DNA from: Nocardioides nematodiphilus
Lineage (GTDB): Bacteria; Actinomycetota; Actinomycetes; Propionibacteriales; Nocardioidaceae
Assembly: GCF_020216525.1 (NCBI RefSeq)
Contig: NZ_JAIWOY010000001.1
Span: forward strand, 248,001-312,000
Length of the DNA: 64,000 bases
Direction of reading: 5' to 3'
The translations under genes and the position numbers were made by a program. The first letter of the stretch is position 1, and every line of letters starts with the position of its first letter. The notes below the pieces were generated by a model. The model had not been told where the DNA came from. It worked only from the letters and a program-made list of their open reading frames with translations, and did not search any database. This document shows, in pieces, positions 1 to 8,091 of this stretch.

Positions 1-228
1 ACCAGGGCGAGCCGGCCGCGGCAGGAGCGCCACAGCCGGATCCAGGCCTGGACCAGCAGCACCATTCCGCCGAGGGTGAGGAGGAGGCCCACGACGGGCC
101 CCGGGCGCGAGTCGCGGGCGGCACCGAGCGGGGTGACGTGCACCAGCCACAACGAGCGCGGGAGCGAAGGCGGTCAGCCAGCCGCCGATCATGACGAGCA
201 GGCTGCCGACGACACCGCGCGCGATCAC
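1..228 (-). pseudogene. MptB-like mannosyltransferase N-terminus, partial and apparently frameshifted
   Basis: The minus strand from a GTG at 228 reads a hydrophobic stretch (GVVGSLLVMIGGWLTA) and then turns into Arg/Pro-rich shadow sequence. A second frame, offset by one base from about position 172, continues with LGAARDSRPG and a second membrane segment (GLLLTLGGMVLLVQAWIRLW). The combined pattern, two helices separated by a short loop and followed by an Arg-rich turn, resembles the start of MptB-type, polyprenol-phosphate-mannose-dependent alpha-1,6-mannosyltransferases of Actinobacteria. Removing one base around 170-175 would join the frames. The rest of the gene lies left of the window. 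No good ribosome site precedes the GTG; a better-spaced ATG at about 250 meets a stop at its third codon. Family assignment is by shape and is moderate; the frame break could be real or an assembly error. Confidence 0.4.
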
Positions 229-322
229 GGTCCGGACGCTAGGTCAGCTCATCCTCCGCTCCGGTGAACACGGGGCGGCTGTCGCGGCAACGTTGGATGT
301 GGGTCCGCCCGCGGACGAGCAG

Positions 323-970
323 TCAGGCCACCCGGACCCGATGCTGCTCCCAGTCGATCCTGACCTGCCCGAAGGGCACCTCGCGGGCGTGGCGGTGCAG
401 CGCGCGCACGATCGCCCGTACGAGCGCCGGACCCTGGTTCGCGGGCCGGCCCTCACGCTCGTCGTAGCCGAGCATCGCGCCGGGCCGGCCGTGGCCGATC
501 ACCAGCGAGCGCACCCGGTGTCGCTCGTCGAGCCGGACGTCGAGGATCCGCCGCTTGCCCTCGGGTGCCTCGACCTCCATCTGCAGGAGATCGCCCAATC
601 GGTGCCGGACCGGGCCCTCGTCCTCGCCCGGCGTCCGCACCAGCAGGCCGTGCCGCGGGCGCGTCAGCGTGACCGCGCTGGTCAGCTCCGCCACGAGCGC
701 GAAGTCGATCCGGTACGGCAGTCGCCGGTCGGCCTGCTCATCGCCCATCCGCGCCCAGTACTCCCGGACCACCGAGCCCAGGCGCCCGCCGAGGCGGGGC
801 AGCAGCGCTGGCGACCCGGCGAGCAGCGCGGTCGCGACCAGGGCGCCCTCGCCGGTCTCGGCGAGCTCGAGGTCGTCGACCTTGCAGACCAGCAGGCCGT
901 CCCTGTCGATCACCTGGCGATCGAGGAGATGCAGGACGGCGTCGTACGGCTCGTGGAACCGGTCGCCCAT
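323..970 (-). CDS. PRC-barrel-like protein paired with Nramp-type transporter
   Basis: The 215-residue soluble protein starts one base after the stop of the upstream transporter gene, so the two are co-transcribed. Residues 8-50 (VLHLLDRQVIDRDGLLVCKVDDLEL and following) have the pattern of a PRC-barrel-like domain, in which an aspartate-glycine turn follows a VID motif. A second such unit appears near residues 130-165 (LLQMEVEAPEGKRRILDVRLDE). No signal peptide or membrane segment is visible. In related genomes proteins of this type sit next to metal or magnesium transporters and are thought to act as cytoplasmic regulatory domains; a role in regulating the adjacent transporter is inference. 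It could equally be a general scaffold. The start ATG is the only plausible one. Confidence 0.65.
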   Translation of the reverse strand: MGDRFHEPYDAVLHLLDRQVIDRDGLLVCKVDDLELAETGEGALVATALLAGSPALLPRLGGRLGSVVREYWARMGDEQADRRLPYRIDFALVAELTSAVTLTRPRHGLLVRTPGEDEGPVRHRLGDLLQMEVEAPEGKRRILDVRLDERHRVRSLVIGHGRPGAMLGYDEREGRPANQGPALVRAIVRALHRHAREVPFGQVRIDWEQHRVRVA

Positions 971-971
971 G

Positions 972-2201
972 TCAGGCCCCCATCCTCGTCCAGATCATCA
1001 GCGGGATCGCGGCCAGCGCCACGACCGTCAGCACCACCATGAAGAACATCGCCAGCACGTTCAGCACCCGGCCGTTGACGTGCTCGCCCATGTAGTCGCG
1101 GTCGTTGGCGACCACCAGGATCGGGAAGTACGTCAGCGGCAGCGCGAGGGCGCTGAAGACCACCGAGGCCTCGGTCACCTGGACCGGGTCGATGCCGGTG
1201 GCCAGGACGCCGAGCGCGATGACGGTGGACAGCAGCAGGACGAGGTGGAAGCGGGCGGCGACGTCGGTCCGCACGAACTTGCCCCACTGCCAGCCGAAGT
1301 ACTGTGCGATCGAGTAGCCCGTGGAGAGTCCGGTCTCGCAGGCGGCGCCGAAGGTGGCCGCGACGAACCCCAGCAACGCGATCGCCAGACCGATCTTGCC
1401 CAGCGCGATCGCGACCGGCAGCCCGACCTGGCCGAGGGTGTCGACGCTGGCGCTGAGCGGGTTGAAGACGACGTAGGTGCAGGCCGCGATCGCCACCGAC
1501 AGCACGCCCCCGAGCGGGAAGCCGAGCAGCACATTGGTGCGCATCACTCCGATGTCCTTGACGCCCCACTTCTCCTCGACGCCGCCGGAGGAGAAGAAGA
1601 AGACCTCATACGGGGTCATGGCCGCACCGAAGAGCGCCACCGCGTAGTAGGCCCACGTCGACCAGGCCTCCGGCTTCGGCGGCTGGAACGAGACGGCGCT
1701 GTGCCCGAGCTGGGACCAGTCCGGGCCGAGCTTGAGCAGCGCGACGACGAAGACGATCAGCGCGAGCCCGAGCAGGCCGAAGAGGTTCTCGATCACGGAG
1801 AACTTCGCCCGCCACAGGACCAGCCAGACCAGCGCGCCGACGAACGGGAAGAGGAGCAGGTAGTCGACGCCGCAGATCAACTGGAACGCGAGCGCGACGC
1901 CGCCGATCTCCGCGACATAGGTCAGCAGGGTGACGCCCATGGAGCCGAGGAGGTTCGCCATCCCCATCGCCGGCCCGAGACGCTCGCGGACCAGGTCGAA
2001 GGTGGCCCGGCCGCTGACCGCCGCGATCCGGCCCGACATCTCGGCGAAGACGATGATGCCGACCACACCGAGGAGGGTCACCCAGGCCAGGGAGAGACCG
2101 AACCGGGCGCCGACCTGCGCGTTGGTGACCAGGTCACCGATGTCGACGAAGCCGCCGATCGCGGTGAGGACACCGAGCGCGACGTTGAGGAGCTTCTTCA
2201 C
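972..2201 (-). CDS. Nramp-family divalent metal transporter, divergent binding site
   Basis: The 409-residue protein has about eleven hydrophobic segments and the overall pattern of the Nramp (SLC11) family. The helix-1 motif, DPGN in classical manganese/iron transporters, is here D20-I-G-D23. The helix-6 motif, usually MPHN, reads T196-P-Y-E199. Thus the first aspartate is kept, but the metal-binding methionine, the histidine and the asparagines are replaced by harder, oxygen-bearing side chains. Known Nramp-related magnesium transporters also lack the methionine, so Mg2+ or another hard cation is a plausible substrate; that is inference. The gene overlaps the upstream lipoprotein by four bases (ATGA) and is followed directly by the PRC-barrel-like gene, forming a three-gene operon. 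No frame break is seen, and length is normal for the family. Confidence 0.8.
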   Translation of the reverse strand: MKKLLNVALGVLTAIGGFVDIGDLVTNAQVGARFGLSLAWVTLLGVVGIIVFAEMSGRIAAVSGRATFDLVRERLGPAMGMANLLGSMGVTLLTYVAEIGGVALAFQLICGVDYLLLFPFVGALVWLVLWRAKFSVIENLFGLLGLALIVFVVALLKLGPDWSQLGHSAVSFQPPKPEAWSTWAYYAVALFGAAMTPYEVFFFSSGGVEEKWGVKDIGVMRTNVLLGFPLGGVLSVAIAACTYVVFNPLSASVDTLGQVGLPVAIALGKIGLAIALLGFVAATFGAACETGLSTGYSIAQYFGWQWGKFVRTDVAARFHLVLLLSTVIALGVLATGIDPVQVTEASVVFSALALPLTYFPILVVANDRDYMGEHVNGRVLNVLAMFFMVVLTVVALAAIPLMIWTRMGA

Positions 2202-2662
2202 GGCCGGCTCCGATCGTCGGGCAGGGCCCTGATCCGATCCTCGATGCGGGAGAGCCGGTCCCCGGTCCTCTTGAGGCGTCGGACGAGATCGGCGTAGGCG
2301 GCACTGTCACGGCGCACGACCGCGATCCGCGCGTCGGTGAGCAGCGACTCCGCGTCGTCGAGCGCGCTGGTGACGGTGTCGGAGCGGCCCTGGTAGGGCT
2401 CCGGCGGCTGGACCGCGGACAGCTTGGTGGAGGCGGTGCCCGCGGCGTCCTCGGCCTGGACGGCCACGGTCTGGAGATAGGGACCGAAGAGGCGGTCATG
2501 GTGCTGCAGCGCGAGCTGCACGCTCGACACCGAGCTCGACACGTCGCCGATCGAGCGCAGTGCGTCCACTCTCCAGGAGTCCTCGTCCGGCGTACCGGGT
2601 GCGCAGGCGGACAGGATGATGGCCACCAGCACCACCGGGACACCTCGTGCGTCCCGCCTCAT
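2198..2662 (-). CDS. Small lipoprotein of unknown function
   Basis: The 154-residue protein begins with a short basic segment, a hydrophobic core (VPVVLVAIILSAC) and a lipobox LSAC, so it is predicted to be a lipoprotein anchored outside the membrane by the cysteine at about residue 20. The mature part is hydrophilic and probably mostly helical, with no cysteine pair and no recognised motif. It is the first gene of the operon with the Nramp-like transporter, which it overlaps by four bases, so a role in cell-envelope metal homeostasis is possible but unproven. It is divergent from katE, with 89 bases between the starts. I do not recognise the family. Confidence 0.7.
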   Translation of the reverse strand: MRRDARGVPVVLVAIILSACAPGTPDEDSWRVDALRSIGDVSSSVSSVQLALQHHDRLFGPYLQTVAVQAEDAAGTASTKLSAVQPPEPYQGRSDTVTSALDDAESLLTDARIAVVRRDSAAYADLVRRLKRTGDRLSRIEDRIRALPDDRSRP

Positions 2663-2674
2663 GACCAGGCATTA

Positions 2675-2703
2675 CCCGCGGCGGACATGCGGCATGCCGC
2701 GGG
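2675..2703. promoter_or_regulatory. Inverted repeat between divergent lipoprotein and katE genes
   Basis: CCCGCGGC at 2675-2682 is matched by GCCGCGGG at 2696-2703, with 13 bases between that themselves contain a small dyad (ATGCGGCAT). It lies in the 89-base divergent spacer, so it could be an operator for either gene. There is no direct evidence for the binding protein, and such dyads arise by chance in GC-rich DNA. Confidence 0.3.
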
Positions 2704-2751
2704 GGGTACGGGCAGGTCGACCCAGTCATCTCACCGACGGAGGCATCCCCC

Positions 2752-4893
2752 ATGCCCGACCAGAACGTGCCCGGCGCGCCCGCTCCCGAGCCGCCGTCGC
2801 TCGAGGAGCCCACGACTCCGCGCGAGCCGCTCGCGCCCAAGCCCGACCAGACCGGCCCCGAGGTCCGTACGGCCTCCGGCGTGCTCGCCTCGGCCGAGCA
2901 GGCGGTGAACGCCCAGCAGGGCGAGTTCCTCACCACCTCGACCGGCGCGCGGGTCCGCGACACCGACCACTCGCTGAAGGCCGGCTCGCGCGGGCCGACG
3001 CTGCTGCAGGACCACCACCTGCGCGAGAAGATCACCCACTTCGACCACGAACGGATCCCGGAGCGGGCCGTGCACGCGCGGGGTGCCGGCGCGCACGGGG
3101 TCTTCGTCGGCTACGGGACGGCGGGCGAGGTGACCTGCGCGGCCTTCCTGGAGAAGGACGTCGAGACACCGGTCTTCACCCGCTTCTCCACCGTGCTGGG
3201 GTCGCGTGGATCGGCCGACACGGTGCGCGACACCCGGGGCTTCGCGACGAAGTTCTACACCTCCGACGGCGTCTTCGACCTGGTCGGCAACAACATCCCG
3301 GTCTTCTTCATCCAGGACGGGATCAAGTTCCCCGACGTCGTGCACGCCGCCAAGCCGCACCCGGACCGCGAGATCCCGCAGGCCCAGTCGGCGCACGACA
3401 CCTTCTGGGACTTCGTCTCGCTGCACACCGAGGCGCAGGCCCACACGCTGTGGAACATGTCGGACCGCGGCATCCCGCGCTCGTACCGGATGATGGAGGG
3501 CTTCGGCGTCCACACCTTCCGGCTGATCAACGCGGCCGGCGAGACGTCCCTGGCCAAGATCCACTGGAAGCCCCGTCTCGGCGCGCACGCCCTGGTCTGG
3601 GAGGAGGCGCAGATGGCGTGCGGGTTCGACCCGGACTTCCACCGCCGCGACCTGGCCGATGCGATCGAGGCCGGCGCCTACCCGGAGTGGGAGATGGGCC
3701 TCCAGGTCTTCCCGGACACCGAGGACCAGATGTTCGAGGGCATCGACCTGCTCGACCCGACCAAGCTCGTGCCCGAGGAGCTGGCACCGGTGCAGCCCGT
3801 CGGCCGGCTGGTGCTCAACCGCAACCCGTCCAACTACTTCGCGGAGACCGAGCAGGTCGCCTTCCACCCGGGCAACCTGGTCCGCGGCATCGACGTCACG
3901 AACGACTCGCTCCTGCAGGCCCGGCTCTTCTCGTACATCGACACGCAGCTGACCCGGCTCGGCGGCCCGAACTTCAACCAGATCCCGATCAACCGGCCGC
4001 ACGCGCCGGTCAACGACAACCTGCGCGACGGCTTCCACCAGGACGCCGTGCACCGCGGGGTGGCGCCGTACCGGCCCAACTCGCTGGACGGGGGCTGCCC
4101 CTTCCACGCGTCCGGCGTCGACGACCGGGCCCTCATCGAGGCGCCGGTGGAGGTGGCGGCCGGGCCGAAGGTCCGCGAGCACGCGGCGTCCTTCGACGAC
4201 CACTTCAGCCAGGCGCGGCTCTTCTGGCTCTCGATGACGCCGGTCGAGCAGAGCCACATCATCGACGCGTACGCCTTCGAGCTGGGCAAGTGCTACGAGA
4301 CGGTCATCCGCGAGCGCCAGCTGCAGTGCCTGGCGAACATCGATCCCGAGCTGTGCGCGGGCGTGGCCGCGAAGCTGGGCCTGCCGGCGCCCGAGCCGAC
4401 GCAGCCGCTGGCGGATCCGGAGCCGAGCCCGGCGCTGGCCATGGTCGGCGAGACCTGGCCGATCGATGGGCGGCTCGTCGGGGTGGTGACCTGTCCCGAC
4501 TGTCCGCCCGAGGAGATCGCCGCGATCCGTACGGCCGTCTTCGACGCGGGCCTGCTGCCGCTGCTGATCGGCCCGACCGGCGGCACGCTGCCGGACGGGA
4601 CTCCGCTGCAGCGCTCCTTCGACACCGCCCGCTCGATCGAGTTCGACGCGGTGCTGCTTGCCTCCGGGATAGCGGCGCACGCCGCGGATCCGAAGGTCTC
4701 ACTGCTGCTCACCGAGGTCTTCCGGCAGGCGAAGGCGATCGGCGCCTGGGGCGACGGGGTGGCCGCGATCGAGGCCGCCGGGCTCGCCGCGACGGCACCG
4801 GGCATCGTCGTCGGCGAGACCGGTGAGCAGGTCTTCACCGAGGTCGCCGGGCTGCTCGCCAGCCACCGGGTCTGGGAGCGCCAGGCCGGCTGA
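2752..4893 (+). CDS. katE: Large-subunit monofunctional catalase (HPII/KatE type)
   Basis: The 713-residue haem catalase disproportionates hydrogen peroxide to water and oxygen in the cytoplasm. After a Pro-rich, variable N-terminal arm, residues about 55-530 form the catalase core. The distal histidine is H108 in ERAVHARG, the haem-binding region RFSTVLGSRGSADTVRDTRG follows, and the proximal tyrosine is Y395 in RLFSYIDTQ, in the clade-typical block that ends FNQIPINRPHAPV. Residues about 570-710 form the DJ-1/PfpI-like domain (VGVVTCPDCPPEE) that distinguishes large-subunit catalases from the roughly 500-residue ones. An AGGAG-like site (GGAGGC) precedes the ATG. It is transcribed alone and ends at a double palindrome facing the CDGSH gene. 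Confidence 0.95.
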   Translation: MPDQNVPGAPAPEPPSLEEPTTPREPLAPKPDQTGPEVRTASGVLASAEQAVNAQQGEFLTTSTGARVRDTDHSLKAGSRGPTLLQDHHLREKITHFDHERIPERAVHARGAGAHGVFVGYGTAGEVTCAAFLEKDVETPVFTRFSTVLGSRGSADTVRDTRGFATKFYTSDGVFDLVGNNIPVFFIQDGIKFPDVVHAAKPHPDREIPQAQSAHDTFWDFVSLHTEAQAHTLWNMSDRGIPRSYRMMEGFGVHTFRLINAAGETSLAKIHWKPRLGAHALVWEEAQMACGFDPDFHRRDLADAIEAGAYPEWEMGLQVFPDTEDQMFEGIDLLDPTKLVPEELAPVQPVGRLVLNRNPSNYFAETEQVAFHPGNLVRGIDVTNDSLLQARLFSYIDTQLTRLGGPNFNQIPINRPHAPVNDNLRDGFHQDAVHRGVAPYRPNSLDGGCPFHASGVDDRALIEAPVEVAAGPKVREHAASFDDHFSQARLFWLSMTPVEQSHIIDAYAFELGKCYETVIRERQLQCLANIDPELCAGVAAKLGLPAPEPTQPLADPEPSPALAMVGETWPIDGRLVGVVTCPDCPPEEIAAIRTAVFDAGLLPLLIGPTGGTLPDGTPLQRSFDTARSIEFDAVLLASGIAAHAADPKVSLLLTEVFRQAKAIGAWGDGVAAIEAAGLAATAPGIVVGETGEQVFTEVAGLLASHRVWERQAG

Positions 4894-4898
4894 GCGCG

Positions 4899-4950
4899 CT
4901 ATACAGATGAGCACACGTCTGCGGCGGCGGGCGTGTGCTCATCTTTATAG
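4899..4950. terminator. Hairpin 1 of paired palindromes between katE and CDGSH gene
   Basis: A 19-base arm (4899-4917, CTATACAGATGAGCACACG) is repeated in inverted orientation at 4932-4950 with a single mismatch, around a 14-base GC-rich loop. It starts six bases after the katE stop codon. Position between convergent genes suggests a bidirectional terminator, although there is no T-tract. The arm shares TATAC-GATGAG-AC with the next palindrome. Confidence 0.6.
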
Positions 4951-4954
4951 GCCC

Positions 4955-4986
4955 CTATACGGATGAGTACGTACTCATCCGTATAG
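4955..4986. repeat. Perfect 32-bp palindrome related to hairpin 1
   Basis: CTATACGGATGAGTAC (4955-4970) is followed immediately by its exact reverse complement (4971-4986), with no spacer. Its arms are variants of those in the neighbouring hairpin, so the motif occurs four times in 88 bases. It ends six bases before the CDGSH stop codon. A spacer-free palindrome can be a cruciform, a terminator for the minus-strand operon or a protein site; the sequence alone does not decide. Confidence 0.6.
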
Positions 4987-4992
4987 CGCCGG

Positions 4993-5190
4993 TCAGGGCC
5001 GGAGCTTCTCCGGGATGACCTTGTGGGTGCCGTCGCACCACGGCTTCGTGGCTGACTTGCCGCAGCGGCAGACCGCGGAGATCGGGCGCGTCGTGCGGTG
5101 CTCGACGCCCTGGTCGTCGGCGACCAGGTGGTCACCGCGCAGCAGCATCGGCCCGCCCGGGCACAGGACGACGTCCGGGGTCTCGCTCAT
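4993..5190 (-). CDS. CDGSH iron-sulfur domain protein
   Basis: The 65-residue protein carries one CDGSH-type [2Fe-2S] motif. C41, C43, C52 and H56 in CRCGKSATKPWCDGTH are the expected three-cysteine, one-histidine ligands. It is a small soluble protein of the single-motif bacterial type, probably an electron carrier or a redox/iron sensor. Its ATG overlaps the stop of the upstream iron-containing redox enzyme gene by four bases, so the two are translated together. This pairing recurs in Actinobacteria as far as I know and suggests that the CDGSH protein passes electrons to that enzyme; this is inference. It is the last gene of the glgX-treY-treZ operon and is followed by the double palindrome. 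Confidence 0.9.
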   Translation of the reverse strand: MSETPDVVLCPGGPMLLRGDHLVADDQGVEHRTTRPISAVCRCGKSATKPWCDGTHKVIPEKLRP

Positions 5191-6137
5191 GCCGCACCCC
5201 ACTGCTCGAGCAGCCGGTGCGCGATCCGAGCCTCCAGGTCCAAACAGCTCCACGCGCCGAGCCAGACGTCGTCCTCGGTGTCGGGCTCCGCGGCGATGAG
5301 CGGCTCGCAGATCAGCCGAACGGCGAGTTGCTCGTGGACCGCGTCGGCCTCGACGTGCTCCTCGTAGTAGGCCCGGATCTCCGCCGGCAGGCCGAGCCGC
5401 TCCAGCCCTTGCGCCATCTTGCGGCACGGCAGCGAGCTCGTCGCCTCGAAGGCCGCGAGGTGACCGACCGAGGCGCCGCGCAGCCGCCGGTTGAGGCCGA
5501 AGAGGCTCATCGCGTTGTTCTGCTCGAGGACCTCCAGCGGCGCCTCGTCCACGTAGCCGCCCTCGGTCGCGTCCAGGCCCATCGCTGCCATCCCCTCGGC
5601 GAAGAGATGGGCATGCAGCCTCTCCGGCCGGCCACCGCCGTACTCGTCGTACTGGAGCTCGGCGAGGGCCGCGCGGGGCGCGGCGGCCAGCCGGGGCAGG
5701 GTGAGCGCGACCGGGTCGGACTCCTTGAGGTGGTAGAGCGAGCGGTGCTGCAGCAGCTCGACGACCTGGTCGTGGGTGGCGTCGCGCTGTACGAAGCGGG
5801 CGAGCGAGGGGCCGTCGTCGGCCTCGATCATCGCGAAGAACGCCGCCGCGAAGCCCTGCTCAGCCTCGTATGCCGGCCGTCCTGGCCAGCGCTGCCGCAG
5901 CCGCTGCTCGAGGTCGTCCTCCAGCCTCCGGCGCAGCCGGACGAGCTCGGGATCGAACTCGAGACGGTCGTCGACCTCGTGATAGCCCCGGTAGGAGAGC
6001 TCGTACAGGATCCACAGGCTCAGCGCGCCGTCCTCGGCGCTGCCCTGGTCCGGGTACGCGACGTCCGTCCTGCCGCTCACCAACGCCGAGAGCAGCACCT
6101 CGCTCAACGGCCCGCGGGGCTTGGGCAGCGTCGCCAT
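5187..6137 (-). CDS. Iron-containing redox enzyme, heme-oxygenase-like fold
   Basis: The 316-residue protein matches the iron-containing redox enzyme family, whose helical bundle resembles heme oxygenase and TenA and often holds a di-iron site. Candidate ligands are H136 and E139 in LYHLKESD, E231 in AAFEATSS, and E260/H261, D265 and H268 in YYEEHVEADAVHEQ, the last block being typical of the family. The start at 6137 was chosen over an upstream ATG (6155) because GGAGGA lies five bases before it and because it shares one base with the stop of the 55-residue ORF (TGATG). Substrate is unknown. Its neighbours, a small ORF upstream and a CDGSH protein downstream, would fit an oxidase with its own electron donor. 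Confidence 0.8.
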   Translation of the reverse strand: MATLPKPRGPLSEVLLSALVSGRTDVAYPDQGSAEDGALSLWILYELSYRGYHEVDDRLEFDPELVRLRRRLEDDLEQRLRQRWPGRPAYEAEQGFAAAFFAMIEADDGPSLARFVQRDATHDQVVELLQHRSLYHLKESDPVALTLPRLAAAPRAALAELQYDEYGGGRPERLHAHLFAEGMAAMGLDATEGGYVDEAPLEVLEQNNAMSLFGLNRRLRGASVGHLAAFEATSSLPCRKMAQGLERLGLPAEIRAYYEEHVEADAVHEQLAVRLICEPLIAAEPDTEDDVWLGAWSCLDLEARIAHRLLEQWGAA

Positions 6138-6304
6138 CAATCCTCCTCCGACCACAGGTGCAGGACGCCGCGGCAGTCGACGAAGCCGTCAGGCGGCATC
6201 TCGGCGGAGGACTCGGGTGCAGAGGTGGCCTGTCGGGGCGTGCGCGATCCGTCGATCAGCGCCAGCAGGTCGCGCAGATCGCGGAAGTGAGGCAGCGTCT
6301 TCAT
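6137..6304 (-). CDS. 55-residue protein between treZ and the iron enzyme
   Basis: This ORF has an ATG at 6304 and its TGA overlaps the next ATG by one base, the same coupling used elsewhere in the operon. The product (MKTLPHFRDLRDLLALIDGS at the start, CRGVLHLWSEED at the end) is small, has one cysteine, and is amphipathic in the first third and polar in the middle. It starts 38 bases after treZ ends. Operon position and coupling support that it is translated. I do not recognise a family. It could be a partner of, or conceivably a peptide substrate for, the heme-oxygenase-like enzyme that follows, but nothing in the sequence proves that. Confidence 0.6.
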   Translation of the reverse strand: MKTLPHFRDLRDLLALIDGSRTPRQATSAPESSAEMPPDGFVDCRGVLHLWSEED

Positions 6305-6342
6305 GCCGCCCGGTACCCCGGAACCGGCACGGGCGTGCACGA

Positions 6343-8091
6343 TCAGCCGTGGATCACCGCACCGGCGTGACGCGGCAGCCACAGCACCCCGCCCTGATAT
6401 GTCGCTGCGGACGGCGTGGTGAAGAGCAGGTCCCCGGTCCCGGGGTCCAGGGACAGCTCGGCCGGCGAGCTGCCGAAGTTGACCGCCACCAGGGTGTCGC
6501 CGCGCTGCATCGTGAAGAGGCCGTCGCTGTCGGCGGTGCACTCGACGTGGGTGAAGCGCGGGTCGGTGAGGTCCGGCAGGCGGCGACGCAGCGCCGCGAG
6601 CTCGCGGTAGATCGCGAGCAGTCGACGACCGCGCTCGCCCTCGACCTCCGACCAGTCGAGCTTCGAGCGCCGGAAGCTCTCCGGATCCTGGGGATCGGGC
6701 ACGGCGGCGGGGTCCCAGCCGTGCTCGGCGAACTCCGCGATCCGTCCTTCGGCGGTCGCCCGGCCGAGCTCCTCCTCCGGGTGGGACGTGAAGAACTGGA
6801 ACGGCGTCGAGGCGCCCCACTCCTCGCCTTGGAAGAGCATCGGTGTGAAGGGCCCGGCCAGGGTGAGCAGGGCCGCACAGGCGAGCTGGTCGTCGTCCAG
6901 ATGGGCGGTGAGCCGATCGCCCTGGGCCCTGTTGCCGATCTGGTCATGGTTCTGGCTGCAGACCACCAGCCGCCAGGTGGGCGTGGTCGCGCGGTCGATC
7001 GGTACGCCGTGGGGACGATCGCGGAAGGAGGACCAGGTGCCGTCGTGGAAGAAGCCTCGCTCGCAGACCTTGGCCAGCGCCTGCAACGGGGCGAAGTCGG
7101 CGTAGTAGCCCTGGGTCTCCCCGGTGAGCGCGACGTGCAGGGCGTGGTGGAAGTCGTCGCTCCACTGCGCGTCCAGCCCGTACCCACCGGCCTCCTTCGG
7201 CGTCACCATCACCGGGTCGTTGAGGTCCGACTCGGCGATGAGGGTGAGCGGTCGGCGCTGGTGCGCGGAGAGCGCGGCCACATCGGTGGCCAGCTGGGCG
7301 AGCAGGTGGGGGCGCGAGGAGTCGACCAGGGCGTGCACGGCGTCGAGCCGCAGCCCGTCGACGTGATAGTCCTCGAGCCACATCCGGACGTTGTCGCGGA
7401 TGTAGCGGCGGACCTGCGAGGAGCCCTCGGCGTCGAGGTTGAGCAGGTCGCCCCAGGTGTTGCGGCCGTCCTTGAGGTAGGGCCCGAAGAGGGGCAGGTA
7501 GTTCCCCGAGGGGCCGAGGTGGTTGTACACGACGTCCTGGATGACCCCGATCCCGGCGGCGTGACAGCCGTCGACGAATCGCTGGTAGGCCTCCGGGCCG
7601 CCGTACTCCTCCTGCACCGCGAACCAGGCGACTCCGTCGTAGCCCCAGTTGTGGATGCCGTTGAACGCGTTGACCGGCAGCAGCTCGACGAAGTCGACCC
7701 CGATCGAGCGCAGGTGGTCCAGCCGGCCGAGCGCCGCATCGAGCGTGCCCTCCGGCGTGAAGGTGCCGAGGTGCAGCTCGTAGATCACCGAGCCGGCGAG
7801 CTGACGCCCGGTCCAGCTGTCGTCGGTCCAGGCGAAGGCGCCCGGATCGTACGTGCGCGAGCGCTGGTGGACGCCTCCCGGCTGGCGCCGCGACCGCGGG
7901 TCGGGGCGGGGAGTGTCGTCCCCGTCGATCAGGTAGCCGTAGTCGACCCCCTGCGCCGGATCGGGGACCGGACCGGTCGGCGTCCACCAGTCGCCGGGGC
8001 CCTTCGCCATCTCGACGACCTGGTCCCCCACCGAGAGGCTGAGCGTCTCGGGTCGAGGTGCCCAGACCTCGTACGGTCCGTGGTGGGTCAT
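6343..8091 (-). CDS. treZ: Malto-oligosyltrehalose trehalohydrolase
   Basis: TreZ releases trehalose from maltooligosyl-trehalose in the cytoplasm, the last step of the TreY-TreZ pathway. The 582-residue GH13 protein has an N-terminal carbohydrate-binding domain (residues 1-100; [18 protein letters not shown]) and a catalytic barrel with the family blocks: [10 protein letters not shown] (nucleophile Asp), [10 protein letters not shown] (acid Glu) and [10 protein letters not shown] (third carboxylate). The C-terminal beta domain ends [11 protein letters not shown]. The start overlaps the treY stop by four bases. Length is usual for bacterial TreZ. The substrate is supplied by the two genes upstream, with GlgX providing debranched glucan, so the operon converts glycogen to trehalose, likely for osmotic or desiccation tolerance. 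Confidence 0.95.
   Translation of the reverse strand: MTHHGPYEVWAPRPETLSLSVGDQVVEMAKGPGDWWTPTGPVPDPAQGVDYGYLIDGDDTPRPDPRSRRQPGGVHQRSRTYDPGAFAWTDDSWTGRQLAGSVIYELHLGTFTPEGTLDAALGRLDHLRSIGVDFVELLPVNAFNGIHNWGYDGVAWFAVQEEYGGPEAYQRFVDGCHAAGIGVIQDVVYNHLGPSGNYLPLFGPYLKDGRNTWGDLLNLDAEGSSQVRRYIRDNVRMWLEDYHVDGLRLDAVHALVDSSRPHLLAQLATDVAALSAHQRRPLTLIAESDLNDPVMVTPKEAGGYGLDAQWSDDFHHALHVALTGETQGYYADFAPLQALAKVCERGFFHDGTWSSFRDRPHGVPIDRATTPTWRLVVCSQNHDQIGNRAQGDRLTAHLDDDQLACAALLTLAGPFTPMLFQGEEWGASTPFQFFTSHPEEELGRATAEGRIAEFAEHGWDPAAVPDPQDPESFRRSKLDWSEVEGERGRRLLAIYRELAALRRRLPDLTDPRFTHVECTADSDGLFTMQRGDTLVAVNFGSSPAELSLDPGTGDLLFTTPSAATYQGGVLWLPRHAGAVIHG

Noticed and set aside
2731..4680. Long minus-strand open frame (649 codons) opposite katE
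   Set aside because: It lies antisense to an intact, highly conserved catalase and its translation is Arg/Asp/Val-rich with no motif. In 70 % GC DNA such antisense frames are common.
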